64,000 nt of DNA from 40CM-2-70-7 sp035631315 (GTDB lineage: Bacteria > Gemmatimonadota > Gemmatimonadetes > Gemmatimonadales > GWC2-71-9), in contig DASQIZ010000045.1 of the NCBI GenBank assembly GCA_035631315.1, positions 1 through 64,000 on the forward strand, in the 5' to 3' direction. This document shows positions 40,848 through 50,460 of the stretch, in pieces; position 1 is the stretch's first letter; each line of letters starts with the position of its first letter. The position numbers were made by a program, and so were the translations under genes. Below the pieces are notes generated by a model. That model was not told where the DNA came from and did not search any database. It saw nothing but the letters and a program-made list of their open reading frames with translations.

Positions 40848-42005
40848 ATGCGCCCGATGCTACGCACCGCCGTCGTCGCCCTCCTGGTTTGTGCCGGAGC
40901 GGGAACGCTCCACGGGCAGTCCGACGCGCTCTACACCCGGTGGGCCGGTTACACCGGATTTCAATTCCAGTCGTACTCCATCTCGGGCACGGCGCCGAGC
41001 AAGTCGAGCGAGTGGGCCATCCCGTTCGTGATGGTGGCGCCCCTCGGCGACAAGATGTCCGCGGATCTCACCGGTCATTACGCCAACGCCAAGGTGAGCA
41101 CCGTCGGGCAACCCGATGTGACGTTGAACGGGCTCACCGACACGCAGCTCCGGCTGCTGTATACGCTGAACCGGGACCGCGCGGTGGCGTCGCTGGCGTT
41201 CAATCTCCCCACGGGCCAGCACACGCTGACGACGCAGGAGTTCGGCGTGTACGGTGCGATCGGCTCGAACTACCTCTCGTTCCCGGTCCCCGACTTCGGA
41301 ACGGCGTTCGGCGTCACCGGCGGGATCGCGCTCGCGATGCCCGCGGGTGCGTGGAACCTGGGGCTCTCGGGAGCGGTCCGGTACACGGGGTCGTACACGC
41401 TCTTCTCGGATACCTCGGGTGCCGGCCAGGGTTACAAACCGGGCGTCGAGTTCCGGGCCCGGGCAGGTGTGGACCGCCTGGTGGGTCAGAAGTCCCGGCT
41501 CCTGCTGGGTCTCACGGCGTCGACGTTCTCGAATGACGAGCTCTCGGGGCCGAGTACTTCGACGGTGGTGTCGGGGAAGCTGGCGCCGGGGCTCAGGATC
41601 ATCGGCGACGCGGGCTGGGCCAGCGCGCTGGGTTCTTCGACCCTGACCATCGGCGTATGGGACTACTACCGGGTCCACGGCACGTTCACCGATACGGCCA
41701 ACACGGCTTTCCAGACCCCGGCGGAAAACATCCTCAACGCCGAGGCGCGCCTGACGTTCGCGGCGAGCCCGCGGTTGAGTGTGGCGCCGCTCGTGTCGCT
41801 CAGGAATTGGAGCATCGGGGGTCAGAGTGGCGGCACCTACGTGGCGGGGGGCCTCGCCGCCCGGATCGGACTCAGCGACCAGTTTGCAGCCAGCCTCGAG
41901 GGCCGGTACAGCTCCGGCAAGGCGCTCGATCAGCAGGCGATTCCCGCCCAGCTGGTCAGCTTCACCGGGGCGTCGGTGCAGGTGCTTTTGCAGTACCAGC
42001 ACTAG
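40848..42005 (+). CDS. Outer-membrane beta-barrel protein
   Basis: ATG 40848, preceded by AAAGGAGG, gives 385 residues. Signal peptide MRPMLRTAVVALLVCAGAGT is followed by a region of alternating hydrophobic/polar strands (AVASLAFNLPTGQHTL; NLGLSGAVRYTGSYTLF; RLLLGLTASTFSNDEL; ASLEGRYSSGKALDQQ) ending in SVQVLLQYQH. No known domain is evident beyond barrel character. It lies 10 bases after the CsgG-like gene and must be co-expressed with it. It may form the pore or anchor for products of the locus. Confidence 0.78.
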   Translation: MRPMLRTAVVALLVCAGAGTLHGQSDALYTRWAGYTGFQFQSYSISGTAPSKSSEWAIPFVMVAPLGDKMSADLTGHYANAKVSTVGQPDVTLNGLTDTQLRLLYTLNRDRAVASLAFNLPTGQHTLTTQEFGVYGAIGSNYLSFPVPDFGTAFGVTGGIALAMPAGAWNLGLSGAVRYTGSYTLFSDTSGAGQGYKPGVEFRARAGVDRLVGQKSRLLLGLTASTFSNDELSGPSTSTVVSGKLAPGLRIIGDAGWASALGSSTLTIGVWDYYRVHGTFTDTANTAFQTPAENILNAEARLTFAASPRLSVAPLVSLRNWSIGGQSGGTYVAGGLAARIGLSDQFAASLEGRYSSGKALDQQAIPAQLVSFTGASVQVLLQYQH

Positions 42006-42044
42006 GGTGCGGGCATCAGGGGAGGCCGGGGAGCGACCGAATTC

Positions 42045-42073
42045 TTGACGGTGTTCCGGGGGGGCGGTAGGTT
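42045..42073 (+). promoter_or_regulatory. Candidate promoter for the small basic-protein gene and the Ig-like genes
   Basis: TTGACG (42045-42050), 17-base spacer, TAGGTT (42068-42073). A leader of about 23 bases with AGGGAG would precede the ATG at 42103. Confidence 0.5.
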
Positions 42074-42102
42074 GGCGCCACCTTCAACCAGGGAGCAGCG
42101 CG

Positions 42103-42429
42103 ATGGCCGCTGAGCTGGGCGGATCGCAAATTTCATCGCTGCTCGAAGCCCTGCCCGGGATCGCCAGTGTGCTCCGCAGTCCTGTTGCGGACTCGCTGGT
42201 GCGGGCCATCCGGGCCGCCGCTGGAATCGGTGAGTTCACCTTCGAAGACGCGGAAGAGCTGATCCGGTACGCCGTACGGCGTGGCCTCATCGGTGCCGAA
42301 GAGGGCGACCGGGTCTTGAACGACGTGCAGGGGTCGTCGAAGGTGACGCGTAAAGCGGCGCGCGCGCCCAAGGCGAAACCCCCCGCAAAGAAGCCCGACA
42401 AGAAGCCTCCGAAAAAAGCCCGCCGCTAA
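42103..42429 (+). CDS. Small protein with Lys/Pro/Ala-rich tail
   Basis: A 108-residue protein without a signal peptide. Residues 1-75 look folded and helical (SSLLEALPGIASVLRSPVAD; AEELIRYAVRRGLIGAEEGD). The last 33 residues are a basic tail of Lys, Pro and Ala (KAKPPAKKPDKKPPKKARR), as seen in nucleic-acid- or membrane-binding extensions. I do not recognise the family. It lies between the barrel gene and the first giant Ig-like gene, nine bases before the latter. Confidence 0.65.
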   Translation: MAAELGGSQISSLLEALPGIASVLRSPVADSLVRAIRAAAGIGEFTFEDAEELIRYAVRRGLIGAEEGDRVLNDVQGSSKVTRKAARAPKAKPPAKKPDKKPPKKARR

Positions 42430-42438
42430 ACCGGGGAC

Positions 42439-45400
42439 GTGCGCCTCAAAACGCGCATCGGGGTCGGGGTACTCCTCGCCCTCCTGAATGTCACGTGCAC
42501 GGACAAGAACGTCGTCGGCCCGCAACGCTACGGGTCGACGGCGCTCAACCTCCGGGCATTCGCGTCGCCCACGCAGCCCGGGATGCCCAACATCCCGCTC
42601 GACAGCGTGCGCGTGGTGCTCCAGCGCCTCCCCGGTCTCGACACCGCCGCGAACAAGGTCTACTCCCTCGCGGCCTCGCGCGCTGACTCACTCCAGGTCG
42701 ATCTCTCGGTTTCACTCGACAGGGACCCGGAGAGCTTCCAGCTCACGGTCTCGGCGTACGGCGGGAACGCGATCTGGTACATCGCCACCGATACCACCCT
42801 GATCTCGAGCTCCGCCCCCGCCTCGCCGGTGCTGGCGGTCCGTTACGTCGGACCCGGCGCGGGTGCGACGAGCGTCTCGCTGGCCCCGGTCGACACGACG
42901 GTCACCGGTGGTCAGGCCATCGCGCTGCGCATCACGGTCGACTCGGGCGCCGTTCCTCTGGCGAACGTTCCGATCGGACTCCTCTCCAGCGATTCGACCA
43001 AGGGCAAAGTCACTCAGCCCACGGCCACGACCGGCTCCTTCACCGGTGCCGCCGGGATCCGCGACAGCGTGTGGCTCTACGTCGAGACGCCGACGCACCT
43101 CCGCGACTCGACCCGGATTCACGTCGTCCCCCCGCCTTCCAAACTCGTGAAGATCGGGGGCGACAGTCAGACCGTGATCGTGAACGGGACGACGGCCGTG
43201 CCGCTCGCGGTGCGAGTGGAAGACGCCTTGAATGGCGGCTCGCCGGGGGTCGCGGTGACGTGGACGGTGACCCAAGGCTCGGCGACGATCTCGCCGCCGT
43301 CCCCCGTCACGTCCGACACCGGCGGCTATGCCCGCGTGAGCATTACGCCTTCGTCGCTCGGCACGGTGAAGGTGCAGGCGTCGGCGACCGGTCTCACCGG
43401 ATCGCCGATCACGTTCACCGTGAATGTACTCGCGGGCATCGTCCACCAGGTCATCGTGGCGCCGAAGCTCGACACGCTGGCCAAGGGCGCGACGGTCCAG
43501 TTCTCGGCCACCCTCAAGGACTCGCTCGGCAACACGATTACCACCGTGAAGCCGGTGTGGACGTCCAGCAATTCGTCGGTCGCGACGGTCGACACGACGG
43601 GCTTCACGACAGCGCTGGCGGGTGACTCGACCTACATCATCGCGTCCGCGGGCGGCTATGCCGACACGGCACGCGTCTTCGTCCGCGCGCCGTCCAAGGT
43701 CGTGCTCACGCCGGCGGACACGGTCATCACGTCGATCGGTGACTCGGTACACCTGACCGGCATCGTGCTCACGAACTTCGGCGATACCGTGAAGACGGCG
43801 ACGGTGATCCGCTTCGCGTCCACGGTACCCAGTGTGGTGACGGTCAATGCGGTGACGGGCGAGGCGACGCTGGTGGGCGCCGGGAACGGCGTGGTCCAGG
43901 CGACCGATACGATCAGCAAGGTGACGGGCACCGCGACGCTGCGTGTGAATCAAAAGGTCTTCAGCATCGCCAACACGCCGCCCGACTCGATCGAAGTGGG
44001 CGTGAGCGGGCAGGCGCAGATCCTGGCCACCGCCAAGGACAAGAACGGGCATGCCATCCCGGGCAAGACATTCGGCTGGCTGACCCGGAACGCGTCCGTG
44101 GCGACCGTGAACCAGACCGGCGTGGTGACGGGTGTCGCGCTCGGCCCGACCTACGCGGTAGACACGCTGGTCGATTCGGTGACGGTCTTCCGCGACTCCA
44201 CCCTGGTCTCGGTCGTGACCACGCCGCCGAAGGTGATGCGGTGGGCGTTCGACACGCTCGCGATCGGCAATGGCGGCAATACCACGGTGACCGTGTCGCT
44301 CAATGTGCCGAGCGCCAATGGCACCACGGTGCAGATCATCTCGGCCGACACGACCAAGGTGAAGCCCACGCAGTCCAAGGTCACGATCGGCACCGGCGGG
44401 GCGAGTGCGTCCGTCACCCTCCAGGGGCTCGCGGCCACGGTGGCGCCGGTCAACGTCATCGCCCAGGACTCGGCGGGGATCTACCCGCCTGACACCCTTC
44501 GCGTCATCGTGGTGTCCACGATCTTCTTCACGCAGGTGAACCAGTCCACGCGCACCCAGGACTTCTATCTCAACCAGAACGAGACGCTGAACGGTCAGAT
44601 CTTCCTGTCTGATCCGGCGCCGGCGGGTGGGCTGGGCGTGACGCTCGTGTTCAGCAAGGGATTCTCGAGCGCCAACCCCACCACCGTCGTGATTCCGGCG
44701 GGGCAATTGTCGGCGCCGGTGCAGTTCGTCGGTACCGGGGTGGGCACCGATTCCGTCACCCCGAGCTCGGGCGCGTTCGCCGGGAAGTTCTCGTACCTGC
44801 ATGTGGCGAAAGACACGCTCACGCTCGCTCAGCCCTACCCGTACAACGGAATCATCGGCCTGGGCCAGACCGAGCAGCCGTACACGCAGATCACCTACTC
44901 GATGGATCACCAGCGGCCATTCAACATCGCGGTGACGCCGCCGGCTATCGCGACGGTGGTGCCGAACCCCGACACCATTCTGACCGGTTCCGCGAGCCGC
45001 TTGTTCACGGTGACCGGGACGGCGGTGGGCGCGGGGACGATCACGGTGAGCGCCACGAACTGGCTCTCGACCACCATCCCGTTGACCGTGACGACGCCTC
45101 AAATCATCGCGGGCGGCTTGACGAGCATGGTGGCCGGGAACCCGACGCTCGGCGGCTGGAACGCGTACTCGGGCGACACGACCCGGTACTCGCACCCGGT
45201 GGTCGCGCCACTTGCGATCCAGATCACCTCGCGCGACACGACCGTGGTGAAGGTCATGGTGGATACGTTGACCATCCCGGCCGGCCAGAACTACAACAGC
45301 TCCAACAACTCGTTGTTCGCGCAGCCGGGCGCCGGAGGGGATTCGACCTGGCTGGTGGAGACGGCGCCGGGCTACAAGCCCGACTCGTTCCTGGTCCACG

Positions 45401-48099
45401 TGACCAAGCCGACGATGAGTGACGGGTATGGCTACCCCTACGACGGCCGGGTGGCCCTCAACACCACGTTCCAGAACCCGATCTACGTCGGGATTCCGTA
45501 CGCCCGGACCGACACGTTCGCGGTGGTTCTGAAGCACACGAACAAAGCCGGTTTCCAGGCGCCCGACACGCTCTTCATTCCGAAGGGCCAGACCACCGGC
45601 TACCTGACGAGCATCACGGGCGTGAGCCTCGGCGTCGATTCCGTGAGCATCGACACGACGAAGACGAAACCGGGCTACGTGCTCCCGGCCGGCGTGCAAT
45701 GGGTCCTGTATGTCGACCCGCTCCACGTCCGGACCTACAACTATCCGACGTCCCTCGTGACGATCAGCGCGCCGACGGTGATCAACGCCTTCGCATATGA
45801 CTCCGTCAATGGGCAACCGCGGAACCTGAATTCGCCGATCACGGTGACCCTGGCATTGTCGCGGCCGAACGTGGTGACCCTCGATTCGGCCAAAGTGACG
45901 ATCCCGGTCGGGTCCGCCTATTCGAACTACGACACGATGCGCGTCGCGGCGGGAGTGGCGGCTCCCGATTCCACGCGGATTCTGACGACGGCACCCGGGT
46001 CTTCTCCCGACTCATCGACGTACTACATCAAGGTGAGTCCGACGGCGCTGAACCTCGCCCTTGGCTATGGCGGACAGGTCGGGAAGGGGCTGCGCACGAG
46101 CTACAGCAACTATGCCTACCTGCCGTCCGCGGCGCCCAACAGTCTTACGGTGACGCTGTCGCACGCGGTGCCCGGGAAGGATTCGGTCGTGCCGTCCACC
46201 GTGATCATCCCCAAGGGGCAGTCGAGCTCGAATTACTTCGATCTCCAGGGACTCGACTCGATCGGGACAGATACGATTCTGGCCACGGCCACGGGATTCG
46301 TCCCGGGCCGCTCTACGGTCTATCTGGAAAAGGATACGCTGGAGGCGAACCTGGCCTCGACGTGGCTGACGACATCGCAGCCGGTGAGCCTGCCGATCTT
46401 CCTCTTCGGGAAGAACGGTTACAACATGCGTCCCTCGGCGCCGGTGACGATCACGGCGATCTCAAGTGATCCGACGGTGATCGCCATCGACTCGGGATTC
46501 CACGTGAACGCGCAGCAGGACACGGTGACCAGTGTGGTCGATACGTCACAGACGTACGGGTACGTCCGGCTCGCCTTCAAGAATCCGGGAACCGTGTTCC
46601 TCAAGCTGTCGGCTCCCGGGTATCCTACGGATTCGATCGGGCCCATCACGGTGACGGGACCGTCCCTGAGCCTCTACCAGACCACGAATACGACCGGCGT
46701 GGGACAGATAGTGCTCGAGCAGGTGTCGGTTCAGAACCCGGTGACCGGTTCGCCGCTGGTCATCACCGTTCAGCGGTCGGACAGCAATCCGTTGGCTGGG
46801 GCGTCCCACGTCTTCAACTTCAGCCCGGTCACGTTGACGATCCCGGTCGGATCGAATTTCTCGAACTACGATACGCTGACCGGGGACACGATCGGCACCG
46901 CACAACTCATTGCGACGGCCCCCGGGTACGGACCGGCGACCGCCACGATTCAGGTTGGCAAGCCGCAGCTCCTCGCGCCGTCGAACATCAGCCTGCTCGT
47001 CGGAGCGCAGCCAGCTTCTGTACAGGTGAATGCGGAGGATCAGGTCGGGAACAACCGGAGCGTCAGTGCGCCGCTCTCGGTCACCGCGACGATCACAGAC
47101 CCGACCGTCGCCACGGTCGATACGGCCACGAAGGTCATCCCGGCTGGCACCTACTACCTCTCGGGGTTCCGGTTCACGGGACTCAAGAAGGGATCGGTGC
47201 AGGCCGTCTTCTCGGCGGCAGGCTACAAGTCCGATACGATGCTGATTTCGGTCGACACGGCGACGATGACCATCAGCGCGCCGACCTCGATCGGCGTGGG
47301 GTTGCAGGAGAACGCGAGCATCAACCTGCCGTTCTACACGTCGACCCCGGTGACGGTAAACCTGTCGTCGACCAACCCGGGTGTGTTCACCGTGCCGGCG
47401 CAGGTCGTCATCCCGGCCAATCAGTACAATGTCACCTTCCTCGTGCAGGGAACGGGGGTGGGGACCGCGCAGATCCAGGCTACGGCGACGGGCTTCAAGA
47501 ACGCGACGCCGGTGGGGCTCGTGGTGACGCCGGCGCGGCTTTTCATCTCGCCGCAGACGTCGGCCAACGCGGGACAGCAGCTGTACATGTACGTCTACGC
47601 CCAGGATACGCTCGGGAACTTCCACCCGGTGATCAACCCGGTGTCGGCGACCCTGAGCTCGAATGCCGGGGCGCACGCCTCGTTCCAGACCAACCCGGTC
47701 ACCATTCTGGCGGGGAACGACCAGACACTCGCGTACGTGACGTTCGATACGGCGGGGTCGTTCAACCTGACGGCGTCGGCGACGGGCTTCGAGTCGGGCA
47801 CCTACACGCCCATCACGATCTCGGGCGTGGAGATCAAGGTCGGCGTAGGGAATGCCCTGACGTTCACGCCGCAGGTCGACACGATTCCAGTGGGAACGAC
47901 TGTGACATGGGTGTGGGATGCGACGAACACCAACTCGCACGGTGTGGGGTGGTACGCCTTCCCGATCGACGCGAAGCCGAACGATTCGAACGTTCAGTCG
48001 TCCGGGACGTACTCGTGGACCTTCACTGAGGCGGCAACCTACGGATACCGGTGCATCGTTCACTCTTCCGCCATGACCGGGACCATCGTCGTCCAATAA
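42439..48099 (+). CDS. Giant Ig-like-repeat lipoprotein with C-terminal blue copper domain
   Basis: An 1886-residue protein from GTG 42439. The N terminus is a lipoprotein signal (VGVLLALLNVTC, then TDKNVVGPQRYG). The body is a long row of about 85-100-residue Ig-like (Big2-type and related) domains rich in Thr, Ser and Val, with recurring motifs such as VTWTVTQGSATIS, VWTSSNSSVATVDTTG and VTIPVGSAYSNYDTM. The last 90 residues are a plastocyanin-like cupredoxin: VPVGTTVTWVWD-type strands, a His ligand in NTNSHGVGW, and Cys, His and Met in YRCIVHSSAMTGTIVV. All four copper ligands appear present. It probably forms a stalk anchored in the membrane with a redox-active tip. Confidence 0.8.
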   Translation: MRLKTRIGVGVLLALLNVTCTDKNVVGPQRYGSTALNLRAFASPTQPGMPNIPLDSVRVVLQRLPGLDTAANKVYSLAASRADSLQVDLSVSLDRDPESFQLTVSAYGGNAIWYIATDTTLISSSAPASPVLAVRYVGPGAGATSVSLAPVDTTVTGGQAIALRITVDSGAVPLANVPIGLLSSDSTKGKVTQPTATTGSFTGAAGIRDSVWLYVETPTHLRDSTRIHVVPPPSKLVKIGGDSQTVIVNGTTAVPLAVRVEDALNGGSPGVAVTWTVTQGSATISPPSPVTSDTGGYARVSITPSSLGTVKVQASATGLTGSPITFTVNVLAGIVHQVIVAPKLDTLAKGATVQFSATLKDSLGNTITTVKPVWTSSNSSVATVDTTGFTTALAGDSTYIIASAGGYADTARVFVRAPSKVVLTPADTVITSIGDSVHLTGIVLTNFGDTVKTATVIRFASTVPSVVTVNAVTGEATLVGAGNGVVQATDTISKVTGTATLRVNQKVFSIANTPPDSIEVGVSGQAQILATAKDKNGHAIPGKTFGWLTRNASVATVNQTGVVTGVALGPTYAVDTLVDSVTVFRDSTLVSVVTTPPKVMRWAFDTLAIGNGGNTTVTVSLNVPSANGTTVQIISADTTKVKPTQSKVTIGTGGASASVTLQGLAATVAPVNVIAQDSAGIYPPDTLRVIVVSTIFFTQVNQSTRTQDFYLNQNETLNGQIFLSDPAPAGGLGVTLVFSKGFSSANPTTVVIPAGQLSAPVQFVGTGVGTDSVTPSSGAFAGKFSYLHVAKDTLTLAQPYPYNGIIGLGQTEQPYTQITYSMDHQRPFNIAVTPPAIATVVPNPDTILTGSASRLFTVTGTAVGAGTITVSATNWLSTTIPLTVTTPQIIAGGLTSMVAGNPTLGGWNAYSGDTTRYSHPVVAPLAIQITSRDTTVVKVMVDTLTIPAGQNYNSSNNSLFAQPGAGGDSTWLVETAPGYKPDSFLVHVTKPTMSDGYGYPYDGRVALNTTFQNPIYVGIPYARTDTFAVVLKHTNKAGFQAPDTLFIPKGQTTGYLTSITGVSLGVDSVSIDTTKTKPGYVLPAGVQWVLYVDPLHVRTYNYPTSLVTISAPTVINAFAYDSVNGQPRNLNSPITVTLALSRPNVVTLDSAKVTIPVGSAYSNYDTMRVAAGVAAPDSTRILTTAPGSSPDSSTYYIKVSPTALNLALGYGGQVGKGLRTSYSNYAYLPSAAPNSLTVTLSHAVPGKDSVVPSTVIIPKGQSSSNYFDLQGLDSIGTDTILATATGFVPGRSTVYLEKDTLEANLASTWLTTSQPVSLPIFLFGKNGYNMRPSAPVTITAISSDPTVIAIDSGFHVNAQQDTVTSVVDTSQTYGYVRLAFKNPGTVFLKLSAPGYPTDSIGPITVTGPSLSLYQTTNTTGVGQIVLEQVSVQNPVTGSPLVITVQRSDSNPLAGASHVFNFSPVTLTIPVGSNFSNYDTLTGDTIGTAQLIATAPGYGPATATIQVGKPQLLAPSNISLLVGAQPASVQVNAEDQVGNNRSVSAPLSVTATITDPTVATVDTATKVIPAGTYYLSGFRFTGLKKGSVQAVFSAAGYKSDTMLISVDTATMTISAPTSIGVGLQENASINLPFYTSTPVTVNLSSTNPGVFTVPAQVVIPANQYNVTFLVQGTGVGTAQIQATATGFKNATPVGLVVTPARLFISPQTSANAGQQLYMYVYAQDTLGNFHPVINPVSATLSSNAGAHASFQTNPVTILAGNDQTLAYVTFDTAGSFNLTASATGFESGTYTPITISGVEIKVGVGNALTFTPQVDTIPVGTTVTWVWDATNTNSHGVGWYAFPIDAKPNDSNVQSSGTYSWTFTEAATYGYRCIVHSSAMTGTIVVQ

Positions 48100-48103
48100 G
48101 CCT

Positions 48104-50449
48104 ATGAATCGCACAGCTCGAATTGCTTCCGGCATCGCGCTATCTCTGCTGGTCATCACCTGCACCGATCGAGATCTCAACGGCCCGCGCTATCAGGGCC
48201 GGGTGGGACTGAACCTCGCGGCCTTCCGGAATCCGGCGCCCACCAGTGGCCAGCCGCCGATTCCCATCGACTCCATCACGGTCGACCTGACGAGCCTCGA
48301 CGGCTCCCCGGACTACGATACCGCCTTCGCCTTCGGGGGCCTGCCGTACACCAATGACTCGGTCATCGTTGGCCTGATCGTACCGCTGAAACACCCGGTG
48401 CAGACGTTCGCGCTCGCCCTGACGGTGAAGGGGCAGGGGCATACCTGGTTCGTGGTGTCCGACACGGTCACCGTGAAGCCGGGGAGCAATGCCCTTCCAA
48501 ACCCCATCGCCAGGTTCGTGGGACCCGGAAGCAACGCCGGGCTGCTCTTCATCGGTCCGCAGGATTCCACGGTGGTGCCGGGACTCCCCGTGGCGCTCCA
48601 CGCGAGCGTCTCTGATTCGTTCGAAGCAACGTTGACCGGCGTACCCGTCGGCTACCGGCTGCAGAACCCCGCCCTCGGCACCATCACCTATCCGACGTAT
48701 CTGACGCCGATCCTGGTGCCGAAGAATCCGGGTACCACGATCGATACCACGTGGCTGATCGGCGAGACGCCGAACCACATCATCGACTCGACCCAGATCT
48801 ACATCGTGCCGAAGACCGGTGGCGGTGCCCCGGTGCATATCTACATCGCCGCCGGCGACGCGCAGGTCGACACGCCCCAGGCGGTCCTGCCCCTTCCGCT
48901 CCAGACCCTGGTCACCGACGCGAACGGGATCCCGGTCGCGCTCGCCAAGGTGTCGTGGGCCAAGACCGGTCAGGGGTCCTTCGTGGCCGCTTCGGACACC
49001 GTCGTCGCCGACTCGTTCGGCTTCGCCAAGATGACGTACAAGCTGGGCACCGGACTCGGGACCGATACGATCACCGCCTCCCTGGTCGGCACGTTCGCCG
49101 GAGCCCCGCCGTCAGTCACCTTCACGGCCACGGCCGACACCGGTCTCACGCTGTCCTTCGACACCACCGCCTACATGCTCGGCAAGGGGCAGGTGACGCC
49201 CTACATCTCGGTGTCGACCCGGATCCCCGTCGGATCCAATCTGACCGTCCACATCGGCCGCAGCGACAGCACCGCGGCGGCCGGCGCCCAGACCTTCGGG
49301 CTCGCGACGAACAGCCTGATCATTCCCGCCACCGGCACGGTGGCGTGCTGTATCCAGATTACGGGTAACAACCTCGGCTCCGCGACGCTGATCGCACACG
49401 CGGCCGGATATCAGAACGCGTCGGCGAACGTGACCGTCACGACACCGAAACTCATCGTGGATTCGAGCTTGGTTACCTACGACGGCACGCTCTCTGTGCC
49501 GACGCTGCTCGAGACCGCGGATTCGACCGGCGCGGTCCACTATACGGCGACCGACCTGGTGATCCGGGACTCGGTCTCCGACCCGACCATCGCAAGCGGG
49601 GATTCCGTTTCCTACACCATTCCAGCGGGCAACTTCCTGGCGGTGCCGAACATCGCGGGTAACAAACCCGGGAATACCGCGATCACGTGGCGGGCGACAG
49701 GCTATCCGTCGGCGGTCACTCAAGTCCAGGTCGACACCGCGTTCCTGTACGTCTACGCGGGCGCCCCATATGCGGCGGGACTCGGCCAGGTCTCGACCGG
49801 CAACTACCTGTACTTCCCGGCGGCGGTACGGTCCACGGTGGTGATCAGCCTGTTCAGCTCCAACTCCAGTGTGTTCACGGTGCCGGCGACCGTCACCATG
49901 CTGCCGGATTCGTTCCTGGTGTACTTCCCGATCACCGGGACGGGGCTGGGCAGCGCCAATTTGACCGCCCGGGTCCCGGGTGGGTTCGTCTCCGACTCGG
50001 TGCAGAGCATGACCGTCAATACGCCCCTGGTCCAACCCGTCGTCGCGGGCTCGGTGTCACGCGGGGTGAAGACCCAGGTGTACGTCTACGCGGAAGACAC
50101 ACTTGGATACAAGTCCGGGAATGTGATCACTCCGCTCGCCGTGACCGTATCGACCACGGACCCGAACGCGGTCTGGGACTCGACGCATCTGACTATTCCG
50201 GCGGGGTCGTCGTACGACTCGATCGGCGTGACCTTCAACAGCACCGGGCAGTTCACGGTGTTCGCCAGCGCATCAGGCTATACCACCGGCAGTACGATCA
50301 CCAACGCTGCGGCTCCCCCCGTGGGCGTTTCGGCCGCGCGGGCCAGTGTGGTGCCGATGCGGATCAGGGTGATGCCGATGTATCCTGATTCGTTGCGACG
50401 GCCCGTGTCGCCGCGGGTCCGGGCGAAGCCGACCCCGCCGCGACGGTAG
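48104..50449 (+). CDS. Second large Ig-like-repeat lipoprotein
   Basis: A 781-residue paralogue of the preceding protein, starting four bases after it. The lipoprotein signal (ASGIALSLLVITC) and the following TDRDLNGPRYQGRVGLNLAAF closely mirror the first protein's N terminus. The body has Ig-like strands (VTVKPGSNALPNPIARFVGP; PQDSTVVPGLPVALHASVSD; AGDAQVDTPQAVLPLPLQTL). It lacks the copper domain and ends in an unusual basic tail (RVRAKPTPPRR) that follows a Met/Arg-rich stretch. The pair probably arose by duplication and both should be surface- or periplasm-exposed. Confidence 0.78.
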   Translation: MNRTARIASGIALSLLVITCTDRDLNGPRYQGRVGLNLAAFRNPAPTSGQPPIPIDSITVDLTSLDGSPDYDTAFAFGGLPYTNDSVIVGLIVPLKHPVQTFALALTVKGQGHTWFVVSDTVTVKPGSNALPNPIARFVGPGSNAGLLFIGPQDSTVVPGLPVALHASVSDSFEATLTGVPVGYRLQNPALGTITYPTYLTPILVPKNPGTTIDTTWLIGETPNHIIDSTQIYIVPKTGGGAPVHIYIAAGDAQVDTPQAVLPLPLQTLVTDANGIPVALAKVSWAKTGQGSFVAASDTVVADSFGFAKMTYKLGTGLGTDTITASLVGTFAGAPPSVTFTATADTGLTLSFDTTAYMLGKGQVTPYISVSTRIPVGSNLTVHIGRSDSTAAAGAQTFGLATNSLIIPATGTVACCIQITGNNLGSATLIAHAAGYQNASANVTVTTPKLIVDSSLVTYDGTLSVPTLLETADSTGAVHYTATDLVIRDSVSDPTIASGDSVSYTIPAGNFLAVPNIAGNKPGNTAITWRATGYPSAVTQVQVDTAFLYVYAGAPYAAGLGQVSTGNYLYFPAAVRSTVVISLFSSNSSVFTVPATVTMLPDSFLVYFPITGTGLGSANLTARVPGGFVSDSVQSMTVNTPLVQPVVAGSVSRGVKTQVYVYAEDTLGYKSGNVITPLAVTVSTTDPNAVWDSTHLTIPAGSSYDSIGVTFNSTGQFTVFASASGYTTGSTITNAAAPPVGVSAARASVVPMRIRVMPMYPDSLRRPVSPRVRAKPTPPRR

Positions 50450-50460
50450 GGCCAGGGGGA

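Noticed and set aside
42712..45816. A 1034-codon open frame antisense to the giant Ig-like gene
   Set aside because: Arg/His/Gly-rich translation without hydrophobic core or motifs; shadow of a repetitive gene.
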